Source: Lineus longissimus (Eukaryota; Nemertea; Pilidiophora; Heteronemertea; Lineidae). From it: a stretch of 64,000 bases of DNA. Positions 1 to 10,847 of this stretch are shown piece by piece (the stretch's first letter is position 1; every line of letters starts with the position of its first letter). The position numbers were made by a program, and so were the translations under genes. A model generated the notes under the pieces. The model had not been told where the DNA came from. It saw nothing but the letters and a program-made list of their open reading frames with translations, and did no database searches. The stretch lies in assembly GCF_910592395.1 (NCBI RefSeq), contig NC_088321.1:6326001-6390000 (forward strand). Reading direction: 5' to 3'.

Positions 1-929
1 GAAAAATGATATGAAATGCCTGTCATTTCAGGATATAGGTATTTTACAATGCGCTAATAGGCCACGTACTTGTTATCAAGTTTTAAGCCATTTTCCCTTT
101 AGAAGTGTACTTTCTTCGTGCTCAAAACTTTTTCCGAGACGTAATCCAGGAGGAACGCTTTCAAAGCCAAATAGACCTATCGAAGCCTGTCTAATCCTTA
201 CACCGTTCCATCAGCAGGCTGTGCTAACACCTCTCCCTCAGCAGGCTTTGCGGTAATGAGGCACCTCCTTACTTGGCCTGAAATATGATCTGTCCGACCT
301 TACACCAGAGTCTTTCAAATAAAGGGTCGGGTCACAGAGTTTCCTTTGACCACAGAGCTCTCTTGGGCAATTATTTGGAAGCCATGATGAAGCCCTCTTT
401 AAATCAGCTACAAACTCAGCTGAGGTGCAAAACAATGATGGATCGACCAACATTCAACGAAAAATATTCTAAACCCGGATCTATAAGACCAGAAGACACC
501 GCCCAGAATAGGTTGATTCATATTCATTCCAAATTGAATGGTCACTCCCGATTAATACTGATTGGAGCACATTCCTCTGGACACGGCCAATGGCCTAAGA
601 ATATGGTATGCTGTGAACAAGGTGCGTTGGTAGGCCTGTATGAAATGAACATGAAGACTCGCGTGTCCAATAACCTTTCTTTTATTCAATGAGAACAATA
701 AGGCAGGGTAAGCAACATCAAATCTAGGCCCTGTGATTCATACATCGTTTAATCAGCGACATATAGAATTAAAGGTAGAATGCCAGAAAGTAATGTCGAT
801 GAATTTTTAAGACATCCTCTTCAACGTAATGAGTATAAAGTTAAGACAGATCCAACTTACATAATGAGTTACAGGTTGGGACAAATGAATAGAAGCCCTC
901 ATATGATCGAACTCGGACTTAAGTCAGTT
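1..929. other. No gene recognised
   Basis: Short reading frames occur on both strands but none shows a recognisable domain, splice context or repeat structure. The stretch adjoins the 3' side of the pogo-like transposase remnant that follows, so part of it may be the non-coding end of that transposon. I could not identify its terminal inverted repeat. Confidence 0.4.
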
Positions 930-2110
930 TTAGTCTTGACCTTGAACAACAAGTTCTTCATCCATATCTAGAAACTGAAGTTCATCGTTCTCCTGAGCCT
1001 CCTCTTCCACGTCACCGAATAGCAGTGGTCCTGCATCAATGTCCCGAGGACGAAACGCTGCCTCAAAACCGTTAATGACAACTCGGGCATCAACTGCATC
1101 CCATGCCTGGCTTATGATGTTTACCACATCAAGTAATGTGATTGGAGGACACTCTCCATCATTGTCAGTGTTAGCTGTTTTCCAGGTTTTCCACTGCTGC
1201 TTTGCGTGCGATTTAAAAGATTTCATCACTGCCACATCTAGCGGTTGAGCAATTGATGTACACCCAGCCGGTACGAAGTCAATGATGCCGCCCATTTCCA
1301 TCATTCCATTTCCAAATATTTCGGTCCTGTGAACTCGGTATCTGTCAACAACTATGAGAAACTGTTCGCAGTTTTCTGTTTCCACATGTGGTCTAAAAAC
1401 TGCATCGATCCAATGCACAATGGTTTCTGTCTTCATCCATCCTGATTGAGATGAGGTTACTCGAACATTCTGAGGCAAGTCATTCTCGAGGAGGGCATCC
1501 AACTGCCTTACGAACCCACGCCTTGGAAATGTCACATGGGCAGGCAGTTTGCCACCCGTGGCAGTGATGCACAGCGAGACAGTGCATCCAAGTTTGGGGT
1601 TTGATCGAGAAGTCCTGATATCGACTGATTTCGTTCCTTTGTTTTCACAGCTGTAGAGTGGACGACAGTCCAGCAGAAGGAAGGTTTGGTCCATGTTAAA
1701 GATGAACTGAAACCCGATGTCGAATTCATCAATCGTCTCAGCGGTGTACCCCCATTTCGCCTACACCCATTTCGCCTACACCCATTTCGCCTATTACCCA
1801 TTTCGCCTACACCCATTTCGCCTACCCCCATTTCGCCTACTCACCATTTCGCCTACACCCACTTCGCCTATTCACCATTTCGCCTACTCACCATTTTGCC
1901 TACTCACCATTTCGCCTACTCACCATTTCGCCTACTAAAAAGGAAAAGAGTGGTGTGCGCCGGAATTTGGTAATGATCGGCAAATTCCTTGCTGCTCGCG
2001 ACAGTACCATTTTCAAGCGCCTTGTCCAGATCTCGAAGGTACGCTAGTTTTTCGTGTACACTGTAACTTCGCCGTCTCTTTCTCAAAGCCTGTGCAGCTT
2101 GGGCCTGCAT
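930..2110 (-). pseudogene. pogo/Tigger-like DDE transposase, decayed copy 1
   Basis: This is a remnant of a Tc1/mariner-superfamily (pogo/Tigger, DDE_1) transposase. The N-terminal piece (ATG at 2110, down to about 1970) opens with MQAQAAQALRKRRRSYSVHEK and reads as a pogo-type DNA-binding helix-turn-helix ending near HYQIP. The C-terminal piece (about 1740-930, ending in an acidic tail) has the catalytic blocks: an aspartate in NMDQTFLLLD, a second in LIVVDRYRVH, and the third block VPAGCTSIAQPLDVAVM. The middle, which should hold the CENP-B-type second DNA-binding domain, is missing. A 15-bp minisatellite occupies that place. The second copy at 7963-10236 keeps the middle and confirms the order. 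Family assignment is firm; activity is not expected. Confidence 0.82.
1744..1938 (+). repeat. Minisatellite, 15-bp unit CCCATTTCGCCTACA
   Basis: About thirteen degenerate head-to-tail copies of a 15-bp unit with invariant core TTTCGCCTA fill this stretch. Variants read ACCCATTTCGCCTAC, TCACCATTTCGCCTA and similar. It lies inside pogo copy 1, exactly where the CENP-B-like region is missing, and all units point the same way. The core is shared with the arms of the foldback element at 6711-7721, where the unit is TTCCTGTTTCGCCTA. It may therefore be one arm of a related element that inserted and lost its partner. The open frames through it, rich in Phe-Ala-Tyr, are artefacts of the repeat. Confidence 0.9.
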
Positions 2111-2269
2111 CTTGTCATGTAAAGATAACCCTAACCTGACAACAACATTAGAAGAAGAGCTCACAGGACTACAAAAGACAACACGCAATTGCAAATTGTT
2201 ACGGCAATGCACAAAAGGAGCGTCATCGGTCACTGTCAATTTTAAGATTGCTATTGACTTCATATTCTG

Positions 2270-4381
2270 ATTATACTCATAATTTACCTGACAGTAGGCC
2301 TATAACTCGGACGAATAGTGAAATCAACATGCCACTGGTCAAACCTTCTATTTACAAAGATTCAGGCCCTTTGCTCAGCTCATGACATTTCCCATTGGCC
2401 AACCTTCATAAAAGGTATGGTAATAAAATGAATAATAATCAGTGGGCCTGAGCTTAGTCAATTTATATTGTCTGGTCTTATAGATCCGGGGTTAGAGTAT
2501 TTACTCTGCACATGAGGTACACATATCGGGTTACAAATATACAATATAAATTATATAGAGGAGAACGATTTAAGAATTCAGGCAGATGAGTTGATTAGCT
2601 GCTAATTGCCAAACATAACAATAATCAAACCACAATTACTGCATGCACTCTCATCTGTTTGCAATTTGTTATAAAAAAATCCAAAATCAGGTTGTTATCA
2701 ATGGCAACATGTACCGTAAATTGTTTCTTATGAGGTGACTCAAAAATTGATGTACACAATGTTTGTACAGTTTAAGCCAAATTGCGCGTTCAACAATATT
2801 GGAACGGTATACCTCACACCACTTTGCGCTTTATATATGTGTGCCAAAACAAGCTCATCGATGGGAAAATGAACCATTTTCTTATCTAAATCAACTAGAA
2901 ACTGGGCTGCAAAATCACAAAACTATCAAATATCCCATTAAATAACAGTTACATTAAATTAGAAAATTTAAATAGACATGAAATGGGGTTTCTAAACATG
3001 TGAACATCTAACCACAAAAAACGAGACGTCTTGCATTTGTTCATTTTTTTTGTTTACCGCGAACGCGAAATTAAACCTGCTATAAAACTAGTTGTAATCG
3101 GTCAAAATTAATAAGATATGAATATCCCATTAGATTACAACAAATAGAACTATGTGATACCCTCAGATAGAGGTAAGCGCTTAATATTTCTAAACCCTGA
3201 ACGGGGCAAGGCATTTCAGGTAGTCGCAACCAATTCAGAAAAACAATAGTAACACTAACAACACAATAAACCAAGGTAGACCCAATAAAAGTATACATTT
3301 TCCAAAAGCTTATAATGTTATCTAAATTCTTTCCCCATTTGATATTGAGAAAGAAACAAAATTTACCCACTTAAAAGGGACTTATTCACCAAAAAGGGCC
3401 TAGGGGGGGGGGGGGTCGGCCAGCCAAACCACCCCTCACGACCACAAACATTGACCAATACGCACTGTACTCTGATGAACCAAATATACCACCTAACAAG
3501 GTGCGACTTACGTAAATAGAATGTTTGGAAGAAAATCGCGAGTCCGGGTCTCCTGGTAGTTCGTATTATATATATATTACCCTACAGTTGGTTATTCGAC
3601 CCGTCGTTGGAGTGGTGATCGGCAAGTTATTTATAGTAACAGTGAAAAGGGGTTTCCTCGAAAGTAAAAATCGCCGAGCCAACAGCCGTGATTGGTCATT
3701 CTTCACGGCTGCACGGTGATTCCCCATTGTGGCGGGTGATTAAAATAGCATACGGAATTAACCGTAGGTGCCCATTTTCAACTTTTTAAAAGGCTCAACG
3801 TACTCCGTAGCTGCCCCCATATGGGTTTTAAGCACCGACAACATACTGAACTGCTAACCACAAAAATATGTGATGACGTGGAGTAGAAAAACGCTTTTCA
3901 AGAATCATTCTCAAACCAGTTCCATCACTTCTCCTCAAAACTGTCGAATAGCAAAATGCGAAACATATCGCTTTTCATATAAATGTTATCGTTGACACTA
4001 TATCTAAATAGTTTTATAGAGATCAGTGACTTTGAAGCAGGCATTTGCTTTTAAACAGGGTGTTTTTAACGTGTTCAGCTGATCGAAGAATTGTTCAAAA
4101 TCCAGTTGTGCGGAATTGGCTTGGGTGTACCACGCGACTCGATAGAGCTCTGTCCAAATGCGCGTCTTTCGGAATAGTCGTTGGCTTTGATGTTGAAGCC
4201 ATGTTCCCTAGTTGCGGGACCGCATTCATGAAACCTTAACTTTGTCACCAAGAACGATTTACATGGGGTAGCAAAGGCGGAGGCAACACAAGAGGCAAAA
4301 AATTCAGTCTTTCCATAGTCACTTGTAAAACTGGTGTCGTCCAAACAGATAGTGAAAGACGCACGCGTTGATTCCAACAGC
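2270..4381. other. No gene recognised; contains a G13 run
   Basis: There is no reading frame with a recognisable domain and no exon with convincing splice signals. The only structural feature is a run of thirteen G at about 3402-3414. Short frames at 3080-3370 and 4075-4410 have no motif or codon bias that I can support. Confidence 0.4.
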
Positions 4382-4561
4382 CCGGTGGAACATCTGTGGT
4401 TGTTTCCCATGTGTCAGTGCTTCCAAACAATAGGCAGCTAGAGAGACCATGACTTTTCAATAGGGGGAAACACAGAAAAACTTGTCAATCTATCTTTTAG
4501 CGTTCCCAAACAATGAGGGGAAACACTCAAAAATAGAAACACTCAAAAACATTACACCGGC
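4382..4561. repeat. MITE copy 1 (about 180 bp, ends CCGGTG...CACCGGC)
   Basis: This segment is the near-exact reverse complement of 6137-6319. Both copies begin and end with a short inverted terminus of the form GCCGGTGTAA, so each arm looks like a self-contained miniature inverted-repeat element rather than one arm of a larger transposon. The internal landmark GTGTTTCC/TTGTTTGGGAACGCT is shared with the second copy. Confidence 0.7.
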
Positions 4562-4808
4562 ATTAAGTTCAATATACATGTAGGCCTAAAATCGCGTTTA
4601 AATGTTTAATATAAGCCCATAATCTATTCTTCATTCAAGCTGACAAGGCCCTCCTCCATGGGCGAGACATGGATTATTTCACCATTGAAGCCAAAACCTC
4701 CTATTGAAAATACGTTACGTTCATTATACTAATGAGGTACAAAAACCACCACCTGGGGCCAATAGGAAATCGCCTCTCATTCTTTGATGGACGAATTTTC
4801 GTACTTAG

Positions 4809-4860
4809 GTTCGTTCAATTATGAGACAGATTAATAGATCTGTCTCATAATTGAACGAAC
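4809..4860. repeat. Perfect palindrome, 23-bp arms, 6-nt loop
   Basis: A perfect inverted repeat begins GTTCGTTCAATTATGAGACA; its two 23-bp arms are separated by TAATAG. It could form a cruciform in DNA or a stem-loop in RNA. No coding frame crosses it. It could be a very short MITE or the joined ends of a larger element; no target duplication is evident. Confidence 0.85.
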
Positions 4861-5559
4861 GAAAACCTAAAGTGTACCGTGCACCTTGATTAGTTTGTTA
4901 CCTTCGCTTTGATTGGCGAATGAGGACCTAACGATACGTATTGCCACCATACGGCGCCACCGTTTCTGTTCCTCGACTAAGTCAGTGTTTTGTCCGGTCA
5001 GCGTTGCATATTAAGCTCCGCCCATGGTTTCTGATTGGTCAATCTAGTCTGTTAACGTCTTTGAATCGGTTTCTTCATCGTTTTGGTCGGTACAACGCGA
5101 TGCGTTATACTCGATCGTTTTGTCAATGGGCATAATAATTTGAGCCCGATAGAAATGTAAAGCATTGTGTGATCAAGTTGGGAAGCTAGGCCTATTGAAG
5201 GTCAAGAAGTTGAAAGCTCATGATTGTCATTGACTAAGTCAACCTTCATTTGGCACGCATTGCCTGCGATTCCAAACAAGTCAGGATTTCTGTTGACTAC
5301 ATGTATGCCAATCGGTGACTGCCTCAGCATTTTGATGGCAGGAAGACAAGCAGTCGGCGCGGATGAAGCCCGCATCCTGCGGGAGGCCTATCAAATCAAT
5401 CGCGAAAACCATACGAGGAATCTTAGATATGTTAGAAACAGCATAAATAGGCTTGATAAAAGATCTAGAGCGTTATACACCACCCGAACAGACAAACAAC
5501 TACGAAGAAGGATCGGAGAGTATATCAAGCGGGCAATTGCTGAGTAAGTAGTCCTCTCC

Positions 5560-5832
5560 TCAAAAAGGTTCTTCACCCCGCCCCATCTGTTCCCCCGGGA
5601 TTCCGCAGGTGCGCAAGGTGTCCAGGGCAATTTCGTCCTCCAACAGGTCGATGACTTCAAGAAGGGCTGGTCTAGTCATCCGGTAGCGCTGATACAAATC
5701 TACGTCATCATAGGCGTCAAGAGGCTGCAATCGGTCTCTAAACACACGCTGCCTTCGTAAAGCCCGTCTGGCTTCTCCATCTAACAAGATCAACGCCGCT
5801 GCCATGATAGCTGCATGTGAAAGTGTCGCCAA
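5560..5832 (-). pseudogene. PIF/Harbinger transposase, N-terminal fragment
   Basis: A 90-residue frame resembles the N-terminal region of PIF/Harbinger nucleases (DDE_Tnp_4 family). It has a basic RRALRRQRVFRDRLQPLDAYDD block followed by DVDLYQRYRMTRPALLEVIDLLEDEI, which fits the usual pattern of a basic stretch followed by an R-[FY]-R helix region before the catalytic core. The DDE core is absent, so this is a truncated relic. The flanking sequence near 5890-6000 contains GGCCTTATTCATGAAG-like text (reverse of 5970-5990) that resembles Harbinger-type MITE ends, but a matching terminus was not located. The lack of catalytic residues and the short length exclude function. Confidence 0.6.
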
Positions 5833-6136
5833 CTGTCTAAGAAAACGCTACGAAGCCGAAAACACCCCACTAGTAACGACTTACGAAATCGAGTGCTTCA
5901 TGTGCTCGAGTGCTTCATGAATATGACGCAACTCACTAAGAACGACCTACGTTACTAAGGCCTAAGAAGGCTTCATGAATAAGGCCCCTGTGCTTACACA
6001 TAATCCACACCAGACTATAGGCCTTTTTACACGGTGTGTGTTGACCGAACCGGCCTAAACCCGATCCGGATTGGTTCTGACAGGGTCAGTTCACCTGGAG
6101 AGAAAATCCAATTTAGACGGTGCGGGTTATAGCTGA

Positions 6137-6319
6137 GCCGGTATAATGTCTTTGAGTGTTTCTGTTTTTGAGTGTTTCCCCTCATTGTTTGGGAACGCTC
6201 AAAAATAGATTGACAAGTTTTTCTGTGTATCCCCCCTATTGAAAAGTCGTGGTCTCTCTAGCTGCCTATTGTTTGGAAACACTGACACATGGGGAACAAC
6301 CACAGGTGTTACACCGGCT
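6137..6319. repeat. MITE copy 2, inverted relative to 4382-4561
   Basis: This is the reverse-oriented second copy of the roughly 180-bp element at 4382-4561, carrying the same GCCGGT...ACACCGG termini. The 1.6 kb between the two copies holds the Harbinger fragment and the perfect palindrome. A neighbouring segment at 6013-6120 contains TTTACACGGTGTG-type text shared with the MITE at 10738-10808. Confidence 0.7.
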
Positions 6320-6698
6320 TCGATCCGGGTCGGGGCCGGTTTGTTCGTGCCGTGGCCGATGGTGGCGTTCGCCGGTTTTAAGATGTATTAAATGGCCTTC
6401 AATGCTCACGTTCTACTTAGAAAAATCGATGTTTTATCGGCCATTGCATCCGGCCTGTCACAGCTTTGACTGCACGTACAATTTACAGACCAGTTTGGCA
6501 AATCTTCGAATCTCAAAATGTACATGTAGCTAGTGTCTAAGAACTTCCCTTGCGATATGTTCACTGTAGGCTACAGTCTCTATTAACTGATGGATATTAT
6601 AGGATACACATGGTTGATACACATGGTTACATACTCTTAGTCCTTGAACAAGAGACCTGGGAGCCCGCCCCCAAACAGCATGCTCACGATTAATGTGA
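6320..6698. other. No gene recognised
   Basis: This is a short intergenic stretch between MITE copy 2 and the foldback element. Its reading frames show no domain. Confidence 0.4.
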
Positions 6699-6710
6699 CC
6701 TGTAGATACG

Positions 6711-7721
6711 GTTTATGCCAGTTTCGCCTATTCCTGTTTCGCCTACAAAATTCCTGTTTCGCCTATTCCTGTTTCGCCTATTCCTGTTTCGCCTATTCCT
6801 GTTTCGCCTATTCCTGTTTCGCCTATTTCCTGTTTGACCTATTTCCTGTTTCGCCTATTCCTGTTTCGCCTACTTTCCAGTACCCCTACAATAAATCGAC
6901 TCTCCCAGGGGGAACCTTAGGCATGCATGTCCATTTTATGGGGAAAATGTGAGGGGACAATTGGATGATGTTAACGGGCGATGTGATGACAATTTGTCTA
7001 ATCAAATGCCATCAACTTTGTTAACAAACCATGCCATGACCGTTTTGAAAGAGTCACCTTGAAAGCGGGGACAGTCTGGGACTTATTTGACCATATGACC
7101 ATACTGACACACAGTAAAAACTAATAGATTAAGTAGAGTAAAGCAGTCGCTTATTTTATAAAAACAGGAATTCATGAGTTTTTGATACAAATACATAATA
7201 CATGTACTGTACATTCTCATAATTATTTGATCAAAATCAGCTGTAAAACCCATGTCATAGCAAAGAACAATGTAACTATAGGTATTCTTTCTATTACGAA
7301 GTCAGTTACTGACTAAGACAAAAGAAAGAGAATCCACAATATAAAATGCAGGCCTAAGAAACCTTTCTCAAATCTAATGAGAGGGTAAAACTTTCTTACT
7401 CTTTTAGTTCTTGCCTTTTAAAATAAGCTAAAACATAAGCCTATGTAAGCTATGTATAATTTTCAAAAGTTATTCCGAATAATACTGAAATAATTGAGAT
7501 GTCGCTAAATCCATTATTTCAGACTTTATTCTTAATGATAGCCTTTAACACTATAGTAAGGGACGGTTCATATTCCTACATCTGTGGGGAGGTTAGCAAT
7601 ACATTTGAATAGGCGAAACAGGAATTAGGCGAAACAGGAAGTAGGCGAATCAGGAATAGGCGAATAAGGAATTAGGCGAAACAGGAATAGGCGGAACAGG
7701 AATAGGCGAAACAGGAATGCG
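6711..7721. mobile_element. Foldback-type element with minisatellite arms and 12-bp flanking duplication
   Basis: The left arm (about 6715-6872) consists of some ten units of TTCCTGTTTCGCCTA. The right arm (about 7607-7720) consists of about eight units of the reverse complement, TAGGCGAAACAGGAA. The arms enclose about 730 bp without a recognisable gene. The element is bracketed by an exact 12-bp direct repeat, CCTGTAGATACG, at 6699-6710 and 7722-7733, as expected of a target-site duplication. Tandem-repeat arms are typical of foldback transposons, and duplications of 9-12 bp are typical of MULE-type transposases. I infer that it is a non-autonomous MULE/foldback element mobilised in trans. 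Confidence 0.75.
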
Positions 7722-7962
7722 CCTGTAGATACGCCTAGTAACTTCAGGCAGGCCTACATTTTTTTAAAGCGTTGGCAATTGCCTGAAAAAGGGCTATACT
7801 CGGGGCTTTTCTTTTGAAATGGACGCATTCCATGCTATTGTTCGAACTTCGGCTTGAATAAAACTGACACGGTGTTTCTATTCTCATAAGTTTAATCGGA
7901 TTGATTGAAGAAAGCTTACAGGATGTCCCTACAAAATAGCACTATTGACATTCAGGAAAACC

Positions 7963-10236
7963 TTAAGGCATCTTGAACAAGCTCATTGTCCATTTCAATA
8001 AACTCAGTGCCGGGCTCAACATCCTCATTGTCATCACCAAGAGCATGATCTTGAATGTCCAAAGGGCCGACATCAACACAGGCTGCGGGTGGAAGACTGC
8101 CTCGAAACCATTTATGACAACCTGGTTAGGGACTGCCTCCCAAGCGCGACTGATGATGCCAATTACATCAAGCAAGGAAATGGGGTCACAGTTTCCATCG
8201 TTGTCAGTGTTTTCTGATTTCCATGTTTTCCACTGTTGCCTAGCTGCTGCCTTGAACGACAGCATCACTGCGACATCTAGCTACTGTGAAATTGATGTGC
8301 AGCCCGCTGGAACGAAGTCCAGGATGACATCAAGCTCCATTATGGCATAGCCGAAGGCTTCTCCGCGGTGAACTTGGTACATATCGGCAATAAGAAAGTA
8401 CTGATTGCAGTTCTCTGCCTCCAAATGTGAAGCCTTTGTTTGACAGATGTATGAAGGATGACAGTAGAGAAGGAAAAATGTCCGGTCCATATTGAAGACG
8501 AAATTGAAAGGAATGTTGAACTCTCCAATTGTTCCTAGTACGCTATCGCGAAACACTGTAACTCGCTCAGCTGCATCAGCTGGTATTGTAGTGGTATTTT
8601 TGTTAGATTGCCGTAAACTAATGTTCTTGCGTTTCATGAATTCACACACCCATCCATTTGATGCCCTAAATTCGTGAAGAATCGGTCTAGCTTCAATTTC
8701 TTCATTTTGTCTCCGTTCATCCAAGGTTTCCCACAATGCTCTGAACAATTTCTAGTGCTTAATCATGTAATGTCTGAACAGAGACTGGCAAACGTCAATT
8801 TTTCATTGCAAGAAACCATTCATGAACATTATTTTCCACATCAGTCCAACGTCCTTGACTCTGCTCCCGACGCCGAATTTTTCTAACTTTTTCATAGCCA
8901 TCCTCAGCAGTTTCCTCTAGACGCTCCCTGTCCCATTTTTAGCTCACCTCTTAGCAGAGGTGAGCTTATCCCATACCGTGGCGTCCGTCGTCCGTCGTCG
9001 TCGTCGTCGTCGTCGTCGTCATCGTCGTCGTCCGTCGTCGTCCGTCGTCCGTTAGCAGGGCACGTTTCGTAACTGTTAGAGCTATTGAGTTGAAACTTGG
9101 TACACATGTACCCTTATGTAATGACACCTTGGAGACCAAGTTTCGGTCCGATTCGTTTCATGGTTTGGCCACCAGGGGGCCAAACGTTAAAAGTGAAAAT
9201 ATGCAATATCTCCCTTAATAGTAGTCGGGAAATTTTGAAAAAAATATGGTAGGTACTTCTAGCAAAGGTGCATCATATATCATCCGGGTTTTTGATTTGA
9301 CCTCCTTTTCAAGGTCACAGAGGTCAAATGGTGTAAATTGGCCGTTAGGATGTAACGATGGCACGTTTCTAAACTGCAATGACTATTGATACCAAATTTG
9401 GTACACATTTACCCCTTAGTCAGGTGATCTCAGGGACCGAAGTTTGGTCCATTATGATTCACCACTTGACCACCAGGGGGCAAAATCCAAAAACCTTAAA
9501 AATGTGATTATTCCTTAACTTCTTGCCCGATTGCCACCAATTTGATATCATGGGTACATCTAACCACCATACAGTATATGTCACACAGGTTTTTAATTTG
9601 ACCTTCTTGTCAAGGTCACAGAGGTCAAATGGCGTAAATTCGCCGTCAGGCCGTAACTATGGCACGTTTCTTAACTGCAATGATTATTGATCACAAATTA
9701 AGTACACATGTACCCCTTGGTCAGGTGATCTCAGGTACCGAAGTTTGGTGCGATCTGATTTGCCGTTCGGCCTCCAGGGAGGGGGCCAAATCCTAAATTC
9801 TTCAAAGTGCCATTATTCCTAGTAATGACTTGCCCGATTGGCACCAATTTTATATCATAGGTACATCTAATTCTAGCAACCATTCAATGTGTCACCCGGG
9901 TCTTCTTTGATTTGACCTACTTTTCAAGGTCACAGAGGTCGAATGTACTGTAAATTGGCCATTTTGGGGAAATTGTAATTGCTTGGACCTACATCAAACC
10001 TAACACTACATGACACAATACCATGCTCTTTATCCATCTTTCCTCCACATGAGGTGAGCACAATGGCCCTGGCCATTTTCTAAAGGTTTCATAGGGAATC
10101 CTATAGTGCCCAGCGAATTCTGAACCATCCTGTACTGTGCCATAGCAGCCTCACATTCCCATAGGTACCTTAACTTCTCGATCACCTGATAGCTCCTACA
10201 CCTTTTCGCTAATGCTCCAGCTGCCTGAGCCTGCAT
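7963..10236 (-). pseudogene. pogo/Tigger-like DDE transposase, decayed copy 2
   Basis: This is a second pogo-like transposase, more complete than copy 1. The N-terminal helix-turn-helix (ATG at 10236; MQAQAAGALAKRCRSYQVIEK, then GHYRIPYETFRKW after a frameshift) is split from the rest by a 1.1-kb pearl-like insertion (8940-10078). Coding then resumes with a CENP-B-type region (RWTDVENNVHEWF, interrupted by stops), followed by the DDE core: FNMDRTFFLLY, YFLIADMYQVH, VPAGCTSIS and an interrupted AVMLSFK block. Frameshifts and stops near 8280 and 8750 make it a pseudogene. Comparison with copy 1 shows they were paralogous insertions of one family. Confidence 0.82.
8940..10078 (+). mobile_element. 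Pearl-like (Helentron-associated type) non-autonomous element, copy A
   Basis: The element opens with the hairpin TAGCTCACCTCTTAGCAGAGGTGAGCTTA-like sequence, continues with a CGTCCGTCGTCGTC microsatellite (about 8985-9053), then three tandem monomers of about 300 bp (starting near 9061, 9362 and 9663). It ends with GAGGTGAGCACAATGGCC followed by a second small hairpin AATGGCCCTGGCCATT. Near-identical copy B lies at 43629-44750. It interrupts pogo copy 2 and is possibly flanked by CCATTTT on both sides. The layout (short inverted terminus, internal microsatellite core, 3' hairpin) matches pearl/Helentron-associated elements. It has no coding capacity. Each monomer carries an AGGTCA-CAG-AGGTCR motif. 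Confidence 0.8.
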
Positions 10237-10737
10237 CTAAGCGGTACCGGATATTCCAAAACGTGCCGTGTGGACGCTGAGCTTCACATTCATTCAGTAG
10301 TAAAACTTAATGGGTCTAGGAATTGATTGCATAATACTAGTGTCAAGACCCAGTGTCAAGATGACCCATACAAATGGCACCATGATCAGGCACTGTGAAA
10401 TCTACATTATTGATCATCCACATTGACAGACCAAACCATTCATGGAAATCGCCTCCCAGAATGGACCTCTTTGGCGTTGCTGGTCATATTGGTGTCATAT
10501 AGGGCTATGAATAATCATGGATAAGGCGGGCTTACTGACTTTTCTTTGTCTGGTCTCTCTTTCAAAGATTTATAGTATATACACTTATATTAGATACATA
10601 ACACGACTCATTGCTATACAATGTACACACAGATTCAAACCGACCTGGTCTGTTCGCATGTACACGACAGCACGAACTTGCATTAACCGGCCTAATTCTC
10701 CTGAACTGACGGTTAATGTCGGTTCGGGCTAGTTAAA
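10237..10737. other. No gene recognised
   Basis: This is intergenic or intronic sequence upstream of pogo copy 2. It may include the transposon's 5' non-coding end. No exon with acceptable splice signals was seen. Confidence 0.35.
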
Positions 10738-10808
10738 ATCCCATTTACACGGTGCGTGTTGAACCAAAGAGGTTTCGATCGGGATTGAAACTGCACCGTG
10801 TAAATTGG
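10738..10808. mobile_element. Small MITE with CCCATTTACACGGTGC arms
   Basis: Inverted arms CCCATTTACACGGTGC and GCACCGTGTAAATTGGG enclose about 38 bp. The element lies 40 bp from the kinase exon that ends at 10848. Related TTTACACGGTG text recurs at about 6016 and 6117, so this is a dispersed family. Confidence 0.65.
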
Positions 10809-10847
10809 GCTATAGTCCCAAAGAGAGAACCTGATCGCTGAACTAAC

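Noticed and set aside
1686-1973. Long frames with Phe-Ala-Tyr and Pro-Phe-Arg-Leu repeats
   Set aside because: They are translations of the 15-bp minisatellite, which is open in several frames on both strands; not a protein.
5224-5547. 107-residue plus-strand frame ending in a basic helix next to the Harbinger fragment
   Set aside because: It could be the Myb-like second protein of a Harbinger element, but no tryptophan-rich Myb repeat is present and the first half has no coding character.
4382-6319. Reading the two inverted 180-bp copies as terminal inverted repeats of one transposon
   Set aside because: Each copy has its own short inverted termini, so two MITE insertions explain them better.
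8904-9107. Frame with a run of aspartates (also at 43527-43775 on the minus strand)
   Set aside because: Produced by the GTC microsatellite of the pearl-like elements.
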